Assembly: GCF_016086655.4 (NCBI RefSeq) | Contig: NC_052132.2 | Span: 11,162,805 to 11,226,804 of the forward strand | Direction of reading: 5' to 3' | Length of the DNA stretch: 64,000 nucleotides | Source of the DNA: Lepeophtheirus salmonis | Taxonomy: Eukaryota > Arthropoda > Copepoda > Siphonostomatoida > Caligidae | In this document: piece by piece, positions 13,601 through 24,966 of the stretch | Position numbering within the stretch: position 1 is the stretch's first letter | How the letters are laid out: every line of letters starts with the position of its first letter | Notes under the pieces: model-generated | Told to the model about the DNA's origin: nothing | Seen by the model: the letters and a program-made list of their open reading frames with translations, nothing else | Databases searched by the model: none | Program-made: the position numbers and the translations under genes

Positions 13601-13689
13601 AATAAATAATTGTTACAGGTTTTTTTGTTTTTTTTTTGTACTTTATTACAATCTTGGATATATGTATATTATTAATATACGTCATCCAC

Positions 13690-13820
13690 TCCACAAATTC
13701 TCTCCGTTCTCTGTCACCCACACGTCATCATTTAGCGTGCGCGTGCGTACGTACGTACGTAGTGGTTTTGTTGGAGAGCGTACCAAAAAACACTACAGGC
13801 TGCTTAGAAGCAAGAAATGT
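13690..13820 (+). promoter_or_regulatory. CpG-rich block, possible promoter or first exon
   Basis: An isolated island of CpG and GC in very AT-rich DNA. It contains GCGTGCGCGTGCG followed by three and a half CGTA tetramers near 13745-13760. Downstream, AGCAAGAAATGTAAGAAAA contains a GTAAGA donor-like site near 13818. Taken together it could be a transcription start with a first exon on the plus strand. The reading frames crossing it (KHYRLLRSKKC) are short and unassigned. No downstream exon was identified, so this is weakly supported. Confidence 0.25.
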
Positions 13821-14289
13821 AAGAAAAAAAAAATAGCGACTGCTGAGCTAGCCAATTGCTGGTAGTGAAGATAATTAATTCTTAGAGGCACAACCAAATC
13901 TAGATTATAGATATAAAAACAGCTAGTAACACTATACAATGTTAGAAAATAAACAATAAAAAATTAACTAATCCCGGCCACAACATTCTTGTCGTATTAA
14001 AGGAATTAAAAGTCTGGCTTTATTTGCGTTAATTTACAATAGTTGAGAGATAAGAATATCCAATTGTGGTACTCTCATTGTCTCAAAATTAAACATTTAC
14101 AACTTTATCCGAATTTGGGAAATCAATTACGTACCCATCAGGTTACGAGGTTGCATGTATTATTTAATAATAGCTATAATGTTATAATTAATTTTGTTGT
14201 AGACCTCCTTCCTGACATTGAAAAAAGCATAATACATGAAATCAATACGAAAAATAAACAAATGTCTTTTAAACAAAACCGTTAATTAA

Positions 14290-14460
14290 ACTCACGAAAC
14301 CTCGATCAAAACTTGGGAAATATGCGATTCAAACATTTTCAAGACATTATCAAAAATAGTACATCATGTCATATATTCAGATTGAACATTTCAGGAGCAT
14401 AATACATTTTATTCGTAATAAAATTTACATTTTAAGGAATAAGAAGCGTTTTTATAAATT
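14290..14460 (+). repeat. dispersed repeat R3, copy 2 (3' part)
   Basis: Aligns with 28525-28690. Shared blocks are AAACCTCGAT, CATTTCAGGAGC against ATTTCAAGAGC, and GGAATAAGAAGCGTTTTT against GGAATAAAAAGTATTTTT. About 690 bp separate it from its 5' part, against about 275 bp in the 28-kb copy. Confidence 0.4.
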
Positions 14461-15015
14461 GTATGATATCCCAGTTCACAAATAGAATGTTTAAATAACA
14501 TATATTTGTCATCATATTGCACTATTATAATGTTAATTTTATTGGTATAGTTGTTTTTTTATGTTCGAGAAGTAGGGTGTGTTGCATTCATACCGTGTAC
14601 ATAAATAATTTATGTAATATATTTTGGAAAGGATTACTGTTAATATTACGTGTTGCAAACTAACAAAAGACCAATGAGTCAAAAAAAATTGTGAGATTGA
14701 GAGATATTATATAATATGCATATCATTTTAATGACAAATTATTCAATTAATGAAATTATATGAATATTTTCAGAATTAGTTTGTTGCATGAATATTTTGC
14801 AAAACAAAAATGAAATATTGTATATTTTTACTCGATTTGGGATCCTAAATGAGGTAACATGTAATTAATTAAGGAACTTTTTTTAATATCCCCCATTTCT
14901 CTGTAAAATATTTACATATACAGTGAATAAATATGAATTACAAAAAAAAAATAACTTTGTCCAAAAATGATGAACGGCTATCATTCGCATTGAAATGTTG
15001 TTTTTATTTGACAGA
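14461..15015. other. unassigned AT-rich sequence
   Basis: Nothing recognisable. Confidence 0.5.
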
Positions 15016-15378
15016 GTCTCATTTGGTTTTCATGACCACTTACAAACGTCCATAAACTGTTTTACATGATTTACTCGGGCATTTTATTATCAAAGTGATA
15101 ACAAACTATTCACTATAGAACAGGCATGTGAAAGACATGATGAGCCAATTCTTGCAAGAAAATTAATAATTACTTCATTTAAAAAGATAAGTGTGCCTCA
15201 TGGACAAACCCCAATCTCAGTCATAATCAAAACAGGTGTGATCTATTGCAACAAAAAAAACATATCTGATTTTCATTTGATAATGTGTCAAGGTCCACCA
15301 ACACATCTATTTAGTCATTTTGAGGAACAAAGTACTTTTATGAACAAATTTGTACCAATGGCTAAACTCTTCCAGTAG
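15016..15378 (+). other. coding-like block of unknown identity
   Basis: After a pyrimidine-rich TTTTTATTTGACAG acceptor-like site, one frame runs for about 120 codons, broken by a single TGA near 15070. The sequence includes LFTIEQACERHDEPILA and VPHGQTPISVIIKTG and ends at TAG (15376-15378). It has no initiating ATG before the TGA. I do not recognise the family. It could be a terminal exon with a premature stop, or a mobile-element gene fragment. Confidence 0.3.
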
Positions 15379-15544
15379 GATTATGAATAAATCTAGCACA
15401 TGAGCTTTTTTTACTTTCAAAATTGTTTTGCTTTTCTTTATTTATTCGTTGTATGGAGTTAAGGCCCCATAACACTTCTGAAGCAATTGCTTATTTTCAA
15501 CAATAATCTTTCCATATCAAGAATCGGTGTAAAATTAGAACACG

Positions 15545-15690
15545 ATTTTTTTATTCAGTTCTTACAAAATGACAAAAGTAGCGTAACACTTAAGACAATA
15601 ACTCACAAACTCAAAAAGATATTGTCATGAAATTTTGATAGCTGTTTGTTAAAGGTTCATACTCACTCAAAATTAGGTGAGTTTAACAAA
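15545..15690 (+). repeat. mariner-like non-coding segment, copy 1
   Basis: AATAACTCACAAACTCAAAA, followed by GTCATGAAATTTTGATAGC and GTTAAAGGTTCATACT, matches the reverse complement of 30270-30370 block for block. There it lies beside a transposase fragment, so it is probably an untranslated part of a mariner-type element. No transposase is recognised next to this copy. Confidence 0.4.
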
Positions 15691-16124
15691 AATAGGGTAA
15701 TCTTTTTTTGAGTCACGAGACTCTTCACCTCATTTGTTAGATAGCGAAAAAGATAAAAATATGGTCAGATAAATCTTTTTTCCATTTTTGGTCGAAGGAA
15801 ATATGGCCTTATTCTTCTCCAAATCTTAATCATATAATTTACAGGTGTGTCCACTAGAAAAAAACTACAAGAGCAAGTATTATAATTACATTATGTGTAA
15901 TAGTTCATGGACGTTTGAAAGGGCCCAAGATGACCAAAGTAGGCTATATCAAATATAAAAATCTTTTTTATAGCTATTGAAGGTCGTTTAATACTTTTCG
16001 ATTTCATATTTACGAGTGCAATAAATACTTAATCCACAATTGAGGGAGTTATTCCTGGGTTTTTCTCTCTGGATATCTTTTTCCTGGGATTTATCGGAAA
16101 TTTCGATGGACAGGAATTATTTAT
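15691..16124. other. unassigned sequence
   Basis: Possibly more of the mariner-like non-coding segment. No open frame or motif. Confidence 0.4.
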
Positions 16125-16360
16125 TATAAACGAATAATTGTGTGTGTGCTCATAAATGACGGTGAGTAAGAATGTGGGATTGCTCTAGAGTTAAAAGTTT
16201 AAATCCTTATTGGATTTGTACCATAATCGAAGATGGACATCAGGTTTATTCTAGCATATAAGTCCTTGCTATTTAAGGAGTGAGATTTGTGATTATTTCC
16301 TTTTTCAATCGGCTGCTTATAGCTAATTTAAAAACTTGATTACTTCTAAGCTGCAATCGT
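16125..16360 (+). repeat. dispersed repeat R1, diverged copy
   Basis: Carries GTGTGTGCTCATAAATGACG, then AAATCCTTATTGGATTTGTA in the position of the TTGTTGGACTC block, then a pyrimidine-rich middle and GCTGCTTATAGCTAATTTAA. Confidence 0.55.
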
Positions 16361-16564
16361 GATGTTTACGACAAACATTTTTTATTTATTTTTATATAAG
16401 CGCAAGGCATACTTTAAGCATAAATTGTGATACTAATTATGAGCATTTTTTAGCTCCCCGTATTTTTGAACTTGGCATACTGAAGAATGTATTTTCTTTT
16501 TCTAAGCTATTATCATTATTAATTAATTTCTTTATATTACATACAATTATATACAAAACCATAT

Positions 16565-16860
16565 TAAACATTTGGGTGCTCTCAAACAAACATTGATCTT
16601 AGTACATCGACTATCAATGAGGGAATTATAAGGGTAAGTTGTTCTTAGTACAATTGAGGATCGACATTGGAGTAACTCTCACCCATTTACTACTTATTTC
16701 CTTTCCCCACTCCTCCTTTGTCACATTTGATTGTAGCAGATCTAATTAAAAGTGATGGCATCTAAATTGCTCTCTTCCAAAACCTTTTCAAATTGTTAGG
16801 GTTATCAGGTTGCTTTTCAGGTTGTTGTTTTTTTCCATACCCAAAAAATACATGTTCTTT
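16565..16860 (+). repeat. dispersed repeat R1, copy
   Basis: Carries TTTGGGTGCTCTCAAA, CAATTGAGGATCGACATTGG, GATTGTAGCAGATCTAATTA, TTCAAATTGTTAGGGTTATC and a terminal CATACCCAAAAAATACA. It lies about 200 bp downstream of another R1 copy in the same orientation. Confidence 0.65.
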
Positions 16861-17214
16861 CTCCCTTTCAAGCGTATAGTTTTATTTTTTCAAAAGTATT
16901 TCTTATTTGAAAACTCAATTTAATGCAAATATGAATGGATGAATGATCAATTTATATATTACATGATGATAAAGAATACATGCATTAAATAAATTTAATC
17001 ATAAAAAAATATCTACAAATATACATTCGTCTAAGTAGTAGGAACATAAAATATCGAAAAAATTTATATTTTGATTTTAATATTGATTGCTTTCTGTCCA
17101 TCGATATAGATATATATATTTTAGAATCACTAGTTAATTAGTATTGTGTGTTGCATACAAAATAAGGACACTTTTCAAAAGCAAACAATATTAATTTTTT
17201 TTCAAAATTCTACA
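16861..17214. other. unassigned AT-rich sequence
   Basis: Nothing recognisable. Confidence 0.5.
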
Positions 17215-17445
17215 CGTGCACCATTAGAACAATTACTTTTCAATCCAGCCACCCATGGCGGCTATGATGGCCTTCGAACGGGATCCAAACATTGCAAACC
17301 CATTGCAGATAATATCTCCGATCATGCTCTGCTATTGCTCGCTAAGGGAGGCCTTTAGGGTGGCATTGTACGGAGAAGATGATACAGGATCTCGACTCTA
17401 CTTGCGGCTAGAACGTGAGGTCAAGACTATTAAAGACAATTGAAT
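17215..17445 (-). pseudogene. Tc1/mariner-like transposase, C-terminal fragment
   Basis: Read on the minus strand this gives ATLKASLSEQ, a stop, QSMIGDI, NGFAMFGSRSKAIIAAMGGW and IEK. That is the C-terminal tail pattern of the same transposase family as at 45254-46268 (EALKTSV ... GFRRWLEAVIQSDGG). The plus-strand frame beginning ATGGCGGCT at 17255 is open only because it lies opposite this tail. Catalytic motifs are missing. The N-terminal fragment at 18170-18397 lies on the same strand about 1 kb upstream, the right spacing for one element of about 1.2 kb, but the middle is unrecognisable. Confidence 0.7.
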
Positions 17446-18169
17446 AAACGAAGTAAACAATACGTGTCTCTAAAAAATTATAAAATTGAACTTAAATACT
17501 TTTTAACATCACAAAGACATCACTTAACATCACTTATCAGTTATTTGATACACCAACTCCAATTAAGCTTCTAGAAGCTGTTAAGGAAGGGCATTTCTAG
17601 ATCTTTCTGAAAACCCTTTCGATTGATATTTTTGAAAAGGAAGAAAAATTGAAAAAAAGTCCTTAATAAGTTCTAATTTTCCATTTTCCCTCTGACACCC
17701 CTTGAGAAAATCTCATAGGTTGCACTAGTCTAACCTGAGCATGACCCCATTACTTACAATGCTTCAAATACCCAATTAATTTTTAAACAGCTAACTGATC
17801 CTGTATTCTTTATGTCTTTGAGCCATTAAACCATGCAACCAATCCTTGTCATCTTACAAAACTTTCTCGAGCAAAATATATGTAGAAAATAATCTGCCTG
17901 TGGTATTTGAAGTCGTGAGTGGAAGAGGAAAAAAATAAAATATAAATTGGATAAGTAAAAATATTTGCAAATATTGAATAGTTCTATAGTCCAAAAATCT
18001 TATTGGTGCAAAGTGTAAGCTTCAATAGTTGGAGACAGCCTTAACCAATAAAATTTGCAAATATTGTTTTTTCTAGATTAACAGATACCCATTCATAAAA
18101 ATGAATTGTTAATTCCTATTGCTGGTTACTTAGTTTAGCTTTATAAGTTTGTATTTTTTATCGGAAATG
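17446..18169. other. unassigned interval between two transposase fragments
   Basis: If the fragments on either side are one element, this would be its catalytic middle. No DDE motif can be read in either strand. Confidence 0.4.
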
Positions 18170-18397
18170 TAAGGACTGTAAATGCAGCATCGACTTTGAC
18201 TAAAAGTTTATTCGCAACTCGAGTACCAGTTTGGCGTCTGAGATCTTTCTTTTAATTCTAACTGCTAACAAGCCACTATTCAACTTGGTAAACTGTATTC
18301 GTGGACACATTGGGCTAGTCAAAGATCTCTATAGGTGTTATTAGCGCACTAAGAAGTGCCAAAATCTTGATATAAACGTCACTTTGTCTGAACTCAT
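18170..18397 (-). pseudogene. Tc1/mariner-like transposase, N-terminal HTH fragment
   Basis: The minus strand starts MSSDKVTFISRFW and then, after a frame change, reads ILALLSALITPIEIFD, a stop, PNVSTNTVYQVE. This is the helix-turn-helix pattern (alanine-rich helix, then NVSxNTVY) of Tc1/mariner DNA-binding domains. A third frame continues with an Arg/Lys-rich linker. At least two frameshifts and one stop are present. Confidence 0.6.
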
Positions 18398-19019
18398 TTT
18401 TACTGTGAGATAGATGTACACGCTAGAATATTAGTATCTGTTTAGTAAGTAAAATATATATATTTTTAGAACTCTAAAAAAATGACTGAATGGTATCCAA
18501 TGAGTTAGCAAACTGATACGACAAATTTATCAACAATGAAAATAATATTTAATAAAAATAAAATTCGGTATCCAAATAATTAAAATGGATGTAATATATA
18601 TTTATCCAAAAGAAATCATATTTTATTTTGAAATATTCACTTTGCAAAACATAGAATTTTTAAACTGTTTGAATCTGAATTTTACAAAGTATTCCAAGAA
18701 GATTGCTACTGAGAAGGCACTTTTGGATTCAAAACTTGTAGTATTCATAGAATTGAAAAGGTTTTCTGTTCTTTTTAACGTTTACTCATTATTTAAATTT
18801 GAAATTGTTGTATGTTCCGCTACTGACCAACCTGTACATTAAATATTTTTTATAAATATACTTACAATAATGTTTATAGGTGTACAAAATATGAACTTGA
18901 AACCCAGAGATACTTTTTGTAATTATTTTGTAGCAACCTTAACATTTTTTATTTTCTAATGTTGTTATCACTATAAAACATTTAAATAGTATGATCCTTT
19001 CGGTAGGATAATTTTAAGA
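18398..19019. other. unassigned AT-rich sequence
   Basis: An AT-rich 85-codon frame at 18585-18842 has no recognisable motif and is probably chance. Confidence 0.45.
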
Positions 19020-19165
19020 AATTAAAAATGATAACCCTGAAAATTTATAAAAGGTTTTGTACAAGAGCAGCATAACTGTTATGACGTTGTATTAGAATAC
19101 AAAAAGTTAGCTATGAGGGAAAGGAAATTAACAATAGTAGAACTATTGATCAAGCTAGAATATTT
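19020..19165 (-). repeat. dispersed repeat R1, partial copy
   Basis: Minus-strand R1: ATAACCCTGAAAATTT, GCAGCATAACTGTTATGACG and TTGTATTAGA in the usual order and spacing. Confidence 0.5.
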
Positions 19166-19604
19166 GCAACTATTTCTCTTTCGACCATCTGGTACTTAAA
19201 TTTATAACTTCCTGCAAAAAATCTTTAGTGTTATTTTTCGCTTTACATGCACATGCGATTATTTTGTACTTAATATAATTTAAACCTCCATTACTTACGT
19301 GGGGGTGTTTATATACCCCACCAGACATAAATATTCTTGTAATATCATATATGCCTCATATTTTTACTCTATCTTTTATGTAAATTATTAATTTACAGTA
19401 TTCAATTTTTTGGGGATGTTACTTCAATTGTTTCTAAGTTACTAACTTATTCTAAAATTAAATATGGACATTTTAAATAATGTTTTTTGATATGATCTTA
19501 TAATTTAGCTACCGCAATAATGATTATAAAATAGAGAAATGAAAGATATGTGGGATTTGTGGATTGAAATTGATACCTGCCGGTATTTAAAAAAAAATAT
19601 AAGC
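19166..19604. other. unassigned AT-rich sequence
   Basis: Nothing recognisable. Confidence 0.5.
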
Positions 19605-19880
19605 TCAAAATTAAGGCAGTCACCCTGTAAACTAAAATAATGTTTAAGATGAGGAGAGCAGTTTAGTGGTATACTATTTCATCTCATAGATACCAGCATC
19701 TGTGGTATAAAGGAAATAAACGCAATCCCCACTCCTTATCTAGCCATTATGTAGACAGAAATTACAACAATATCCTTCCTCAATTCTACTCCAAGTAAAA
19801 CAAGGATTTACCCTCCACAACAAATCCTCAGAGTTATTCTATGTCTTCACACACTTTTGATTATTTTATATGTTCTCTAT
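19605..19880 (-). repeat. dispersed repeat R1, near-full copy
   Basis: Minus-strand copy spanning the whole unit. Blocks are GTCACCCTGTAAACT, ATCTCATAGA in the middle, CCTCAATTCTACTCCAAGTA, AACAAGGATTTACCCTCCAC and AACAAATCCTCAGAGTTA. The last three are the reverse complement of the TGAGGATTTGTT ... GTCCTTGTTGGACTC ... GTAGAATTGAGG order. Confidence 0.65.
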
Positions 19881-20049
19881 TCAACATATAAAATAATAGT
19901 GTAACAAAACGATAACATTTTTCGAAAATATAAATACTGTTCAAGTTAGGATTACAGCAATTGTCATGATTTTTAATCAATATATTTTTTAGATTACCTT
20001 TTTTTAGCGAATGTTTATTTTTTACTGCTACTATCTATTATTCATGTAT

Positions 20050-20465
20050 ACGAAACTGGATTGAACATTTGCATGCACTCATAAATGACGGAGAATAAGC
20101 CTGAGGAGTTATAATAGAAAAGGCTTTGTCATTGTTAGCTTTCATCTTTAGCTCTAAAAATCATGAACACCAAAATATAATTAAATATAAATAGGTTTAT
20201 TAGGTGGCTCAAACCCTTCCCCTAAAAAAAGGCCTAACGACGGCATAAATTTGTAAGTCTTGTTGGACATAGAGTAGAAATTGAGGATCAACATTGGAGT
20301 AGTTCTTGTTTATTTCCTTCTTCCCGCTATGATAAGTGCTTGTAGCTAATTAATAAAGCTTCATGTCATTTAAATTGCTCTTTTTCAAAAAAAAATCCTT
20401 CAAACTGTCAGGGTTACTATTTTCATTTTCTGTTTATTTTTTATCATGCTCAAAGTACAAAAGAT
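20050..20465 (+). repeat. dispersed repeat R1, copy with an insertion
   Basis: Starts AACATTTGCATGCACTCATA and CCTGAGGA, and resumes at TTGTAAGTCTTGTTGGACAT. It then has GTAGAAATTGAGGATCAACA, CTTGTAGCTAATTAATA, TTCAAACTGTCAGGGTTACT and CATGCTCAAAGTACA. About 130 bp at roughly 20116-20245 has no counterpart in other copies, so this copy appears interrupted. Confidence 0.65.
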
Positions 20466-20469
20466 TAGC

Positions 20470-20650
20470 ATCTCTTTGTATTTTTGTAAGTCCTTGTTGG
20501 ACTTACAGTAGAATTGGCTGTTGATATTGGCGTAATTTCAGCCTCAATCCTCTTCCTATACAACGAGTGCAATGTTTGCTTATTTCCTTCCGTTCATGCC
20601 TGCTTGCAGCTGATCTAATTAGAGAATTGCGCTCTTTGTTTACATGAAAT
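20470..20650 (+). repeat. dispersed repeat R1, partial second copy in tandem
   Basis: Begins at GTAAGTCCTTGTTGGACTTA and runs through GTAGAATTGGCTGTTGATAT to GCTTGCAGCTGATCTAATTA, directly after the preceding copy and in the same orientation. The 5' third is missing. Confidence 0.6.
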
Positions 20651-23639
20651 AATTGTAGGTTATTGTATATATCTGAAATTACATTTTCTCATCTTGGTTT
20701 AAATAATATGTATATTGTATATATATAGAAGAAACGAAAGTAATTAATCTAATTTAGTCTTATTTTCTTTTTTTTTATTTCTCTCCTTTTTTGTACCTTC
20801 TTGACAAAGGATAAATGCATGACAGGAGAAGAAAAAGAAATGTCGAAAAATCCTGAGGTTATTCTTAAAGTTCCAAACATTAACAAAGACAATTTATTAT
20901 GAATTTCCAGTTGTACTCTTTATGAGGCGTTGCCAAACAGTCTAACTTTGCTTTAGTAATAAGTATATTCATTTTTAATTTACAAAATGGACCCTAGATC
21001 CTATAAAAACGAAACTGATTTACCTCATAGACGTTAAGATACATTATTGCAATAAATAAGTGATCAAACGTAGCAATGATTGTTTAAAAAGTTTTTTTGG
21101 AGATGCTTTATTTACGAGGAAAATTGAAGTCAAGAGAAGCAATAAATTTGTTGGTTTGTCGATGTCTTCCACGGATCCCAAAATGATTTTATAGTGATGA
21201 TAATTTATTTATGTGGAGGTCATTTTCAAATTAGAAAATAAGGGGATTTTTTTTTATTAAAAGAAGATCTGATTTGTTAATAGGATCTATTAAAAGAAGA
21301 AATCAGAATCAATGATAATAGGGAGGGTCATTAGCCAGAATTATTCTTATTACAATGATGCCACTTCAGCCGAACAAACAAATAGGCCATATTTGATGTA
21401 TTTGTCCCTTCACAAATAATTCTATTTTCCATATCCATGGAAATTTTTTTGGGAAGAAATTCTAAAAAATAATAAACATTTAAGTGTAAAATAATCACAC
21501 CTGGCAAATACAAGAAACATCGTAACCGTGATTCCTTAGAAACAGCATGTCAGCCACCGATATTTCAATTTGGAAGAGGGGAGGGATTTATCAGGACGCT
21601 GCGTAATGATGAAATGTAAGATCTTAGATCAGATAATGTATTGCTCTTCAGGAAAGGTGATCTCCTTGAATATTTTCGTTCTTCCCCATTGAAGGCTCAT
21701 GATGATGGATTAACATCGATTAAAGAGTCTGTTAAGTTTATGAACTCCCTATTCCTTGCCTAATCTAATTTTCAACTTGACATATAAAGGACTCATTATT
21801 TTGAAATTAGTGAATACCAACTGTTTATCTTTCAGTGTACTCTAATTCCAGACTAAGCTTGCTGAAATCATCTCTCTTTTTTATAGCCTAATCTTTCCTT
21901 CTTAGACGAGATATCATGTTTGCTGTAAAAACCTGGATATTGAGAACAAGATATATCTTATAAAATCAATTAAAGAACTAATACCTATAAGACTGAACTG
22001 AAATGAGTTTTTTCTTAAGGTGAAAAAAATGTTATATTTATTTGTTAGGAAAAAGTTTTTTTTTCATAATATTTGATAAAGAAGTGTTTTCTTTTGTTAC
22101 ATCATTTCTTTTTGTTACTCGTATTACTATTATCTCACATGATGACGACTCTTACATTTACGTTGATTATCACTTGATCTATCGACCCATTTTTTATTGA
22201 TTTTATGTGTTAGGAATTTATTGAGGTGAAAGCAAACTCGAAAGATGATATAAAAAAACTAAGTTAGTCTGTTTGTACGTTCACTTTCGTGCATTTATAC
22301 CAATGTTTACTCTTTTTCTTCAATCTAAAAGGTTGTTCCATTTAGGAAATTAAGGTATTTCATTTTTTGACAATGTGATACAATTTGACTGAATTGAGGG
22401 AAACATATGTTGTTTTGTAAATAATATTTCTATTGGTCGTGTGTATAAACCGGAGAAATGATCTCTCTAAAAAATTTTATTTGCCCTCCTCTAGCTAAAA
22501 ATCATGCCAAATAAAAAATATAATTGTATCAAATAGTAATGAAGAATAAACAATGCGTTGAAAATTGCGGCACTTGTTGTAGCTGTTCCCGTTTATACTG
22601 AGTGTTACAATAAATCAAATTTATCCTTACGGAGCGATTTTTGAAATTTGATAAATTATATTATTATATGGAAAAATCTTTATTTAATCAACTAAGTTTT
22701 ACCCCCTTGGTATATAATAACATTAATTTTTCCTACTTGTCGTGAAAAGTCTTTAAAAAGTAACATTGATTAGCCTTCAGAGCCATCTAGTGAATTATGT
22801 AAGTAATCCATACAGTCATTGTTGATACCAGAAAGAACAATAACAATATAGTCATGCTAATGAGATCTTGTAGGCGTTTGGATGTAGCATCGAGCGTGTC
22901 CCTCGTATTACAGAAATAAAAGTGAGGTTATATGTATATTTAAAGCATTTCATTCCTAGAAACTGTAAGTAAAAGCTAAAGCTTTTTTACAAATGTGTAG
23001 ACGAATTGATAAATTACATAACATAAATTATAAAAGAGGCCTGTAATACGCTTGATATTGGAACTAAATAATTCCATAAAAACTGTGATTAATGAATTTT
23101 GAATGCCTGATTTTTTAATACAGGTTTGACTATTTAAATCTAATAAAAAAAAATTTTTTTAATGAAAAATGGCCTTCTGAACTTATGATGTCATTTCTCA
23201 GTTCTTCTTTTACATTTATAGTGGGAGCGCTTGAGCCTTTGGCTTCAGGTTTCTAGTATTATATTTTGATACAGTTGTACAGTAATGCAAGTAAGAATAA
23301 ATGAAATCTTACAGGCTTTAGATCAACTTATATAAGCAATTACATATAATTCTAAAAAAACATGATCTAAAGTCTTATTTTTAACAACTAGTATGTGTAG
23401 GTAAAGTTTATAAAAAAGAACAAATCTACATTTTTTGTACTTTAAAATAATGTATATGACATAAGATGAGGCTGAACAAGGAGTGTGGGTAGCTTAGGTG
23501 CAGTCACACTCTAGGGACTGAAGTAATCCCTGTCTCATGGGGTAATATTAAAAGAATTGATCATGCTGTTTTATTATTTTGGAGGAGATAACTTCTAAGT
23601 GTGAGTATACGTAGTTTGCGCATAATAAAGAAATGAATA
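20651..23639. other. unassigned AT-rich sequence
   Basis: No gene is recognised. Bases 21540-21790 are less AT-rich. There the minus strand holds an open stretch (EERKYSRRSPFLKSNTLSD) bounded by stops, which is unassigned. Confidence 0.45.
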
Positions 23640-23960
23640 CCAAAAATCACCATAATAGCCATGGCACTTTGAAGAATGTTGAATGAGAGTAGCATTGTTG
23701 TCAAAATGTTTTATTTTATCAACTATATGCAATCAGCTGTAAAGAGGGAAGAGGAAATAAAAATGGATATAGGAAAATTTAATCCTTTGCCGGTCCTCAA
23801 TTATACTTTGTTTCTAACAAGGACTTTCAATTATAACTCCCATCAAATCCTTACGGGTTTTTCCTTCTTTTATGATCACACAAGAATGTTCTATCAGGCT
23901 TTGCATATAATTAATGACATAAAAAAGGAAGGATACTACTCTGGAGTTAAATAATAGTAA
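23640..23960 (-). repeat. dispersed repeat R1, near-full copy
   Basis: Minus-strand copy: GCAATCAGCTGTAAAGAGGG, GGTCCTCAATTATACTTTG, AACAAGGACTTTCAATTATA, ACTCCCATCAAATCCTTACG, GATCACACAAGAATGTTCTA and a terminal TATAATTAATG. The open frame at 23676-23954 is a by-product of this repeat, not a gene. Confidence 0.7.
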
Positions 23961-24966
23961 CATTAGCTGAGGAAAAGAAAAGACGTTTTTTATTTTGCCA
24001 AGTGCAAAAAACGGACTAGCTAAAAAATACACTGGATTTTTGTCACTATTTTGGATTTGTTTTTCAAATAATTCATAAAATTAAAAAGGAAGTCTATATG
24101 TGCTTTTTAAATGTACGTATATATTAAGTTAATACGAAAAATAAGCTTACAGAGCAAATGGGAAAATATACACATATGTGGCCAATGTTACAAAAGGTAT
24201 AAATCATACAAACATATGCTCCTTTGTCTTTTTATATAAACATACTTACTTACATTATTGTATAGATTAGATCCGTATACTTGCTTATAGAATAAGAATA
24301 ATTGTTCTATGAGCAGATGAAAAATAAATGAAATACGTATAAATATTTTAGAATTAAAAAATTTGAATAAATATTTTTTTTTGATTGTCTTACTTTATAC
24401 AAAATAATGTTAAATTATTGGGAGCCATTGGGCAAACTTATAACTCCTACAGAATAACATCCACAATACTGAGGGAAATGTCTTGGAAGATAATTAAAAC
24501 AAGGGACTGGCTGAAACCTTTTGCTGAAACCTTTTATTAAAAATCATTGACTGGACTTTATGTGTGAGATATCAATAAAAATAATTTTTATTATTTAAGT
24601 GAGATCTACAAACCTTATTGCGACCTACTTCGAAGAACTAGTGAGTACGATCATTCTTAAAAAATATTAATATACGTAAAAAGGAGATTAGCCAAGGGAT
24701 ATATTTTATTTTAATATCATAAATATGACTCGGAAATCGACAGATTCCGTGAATATATGTCTTTGAATATACAAAAACACAATATATAGATTCAATAAAC
24801 AACAAAAGAAAATTTTTGCCTAAAAATATATTTGCTTTTAAACTAACAACCTAACAACTAGCTCAGTTTTGGCTCTTTCTAAAAAGTTTTAGTATTTTTA
24901 GCAAAAAGTACGAAACTGTTTTGATTCGTTTGATGAATGATATTTAATGATATTTGAGGCCTTGTC
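23961..24966. other. unassigned AT-rich sequence
   Basis: Nothing recognisable. Confidence 0.5.

Noticed and set aside
17255..17443. Plus-strand frame beginning ATGGCGGCT with good-looking codon use
   Set aside because: The opposite strand reads a transposase C-terminal tail (AIIAAMGGW), which explains the non-AT-driven composition.
23676..23954. Plus-strand 92-codon frame
   Set aside because: It falls inside a minus-strand R1 repeat copy, and its peptide follows the repeat words.
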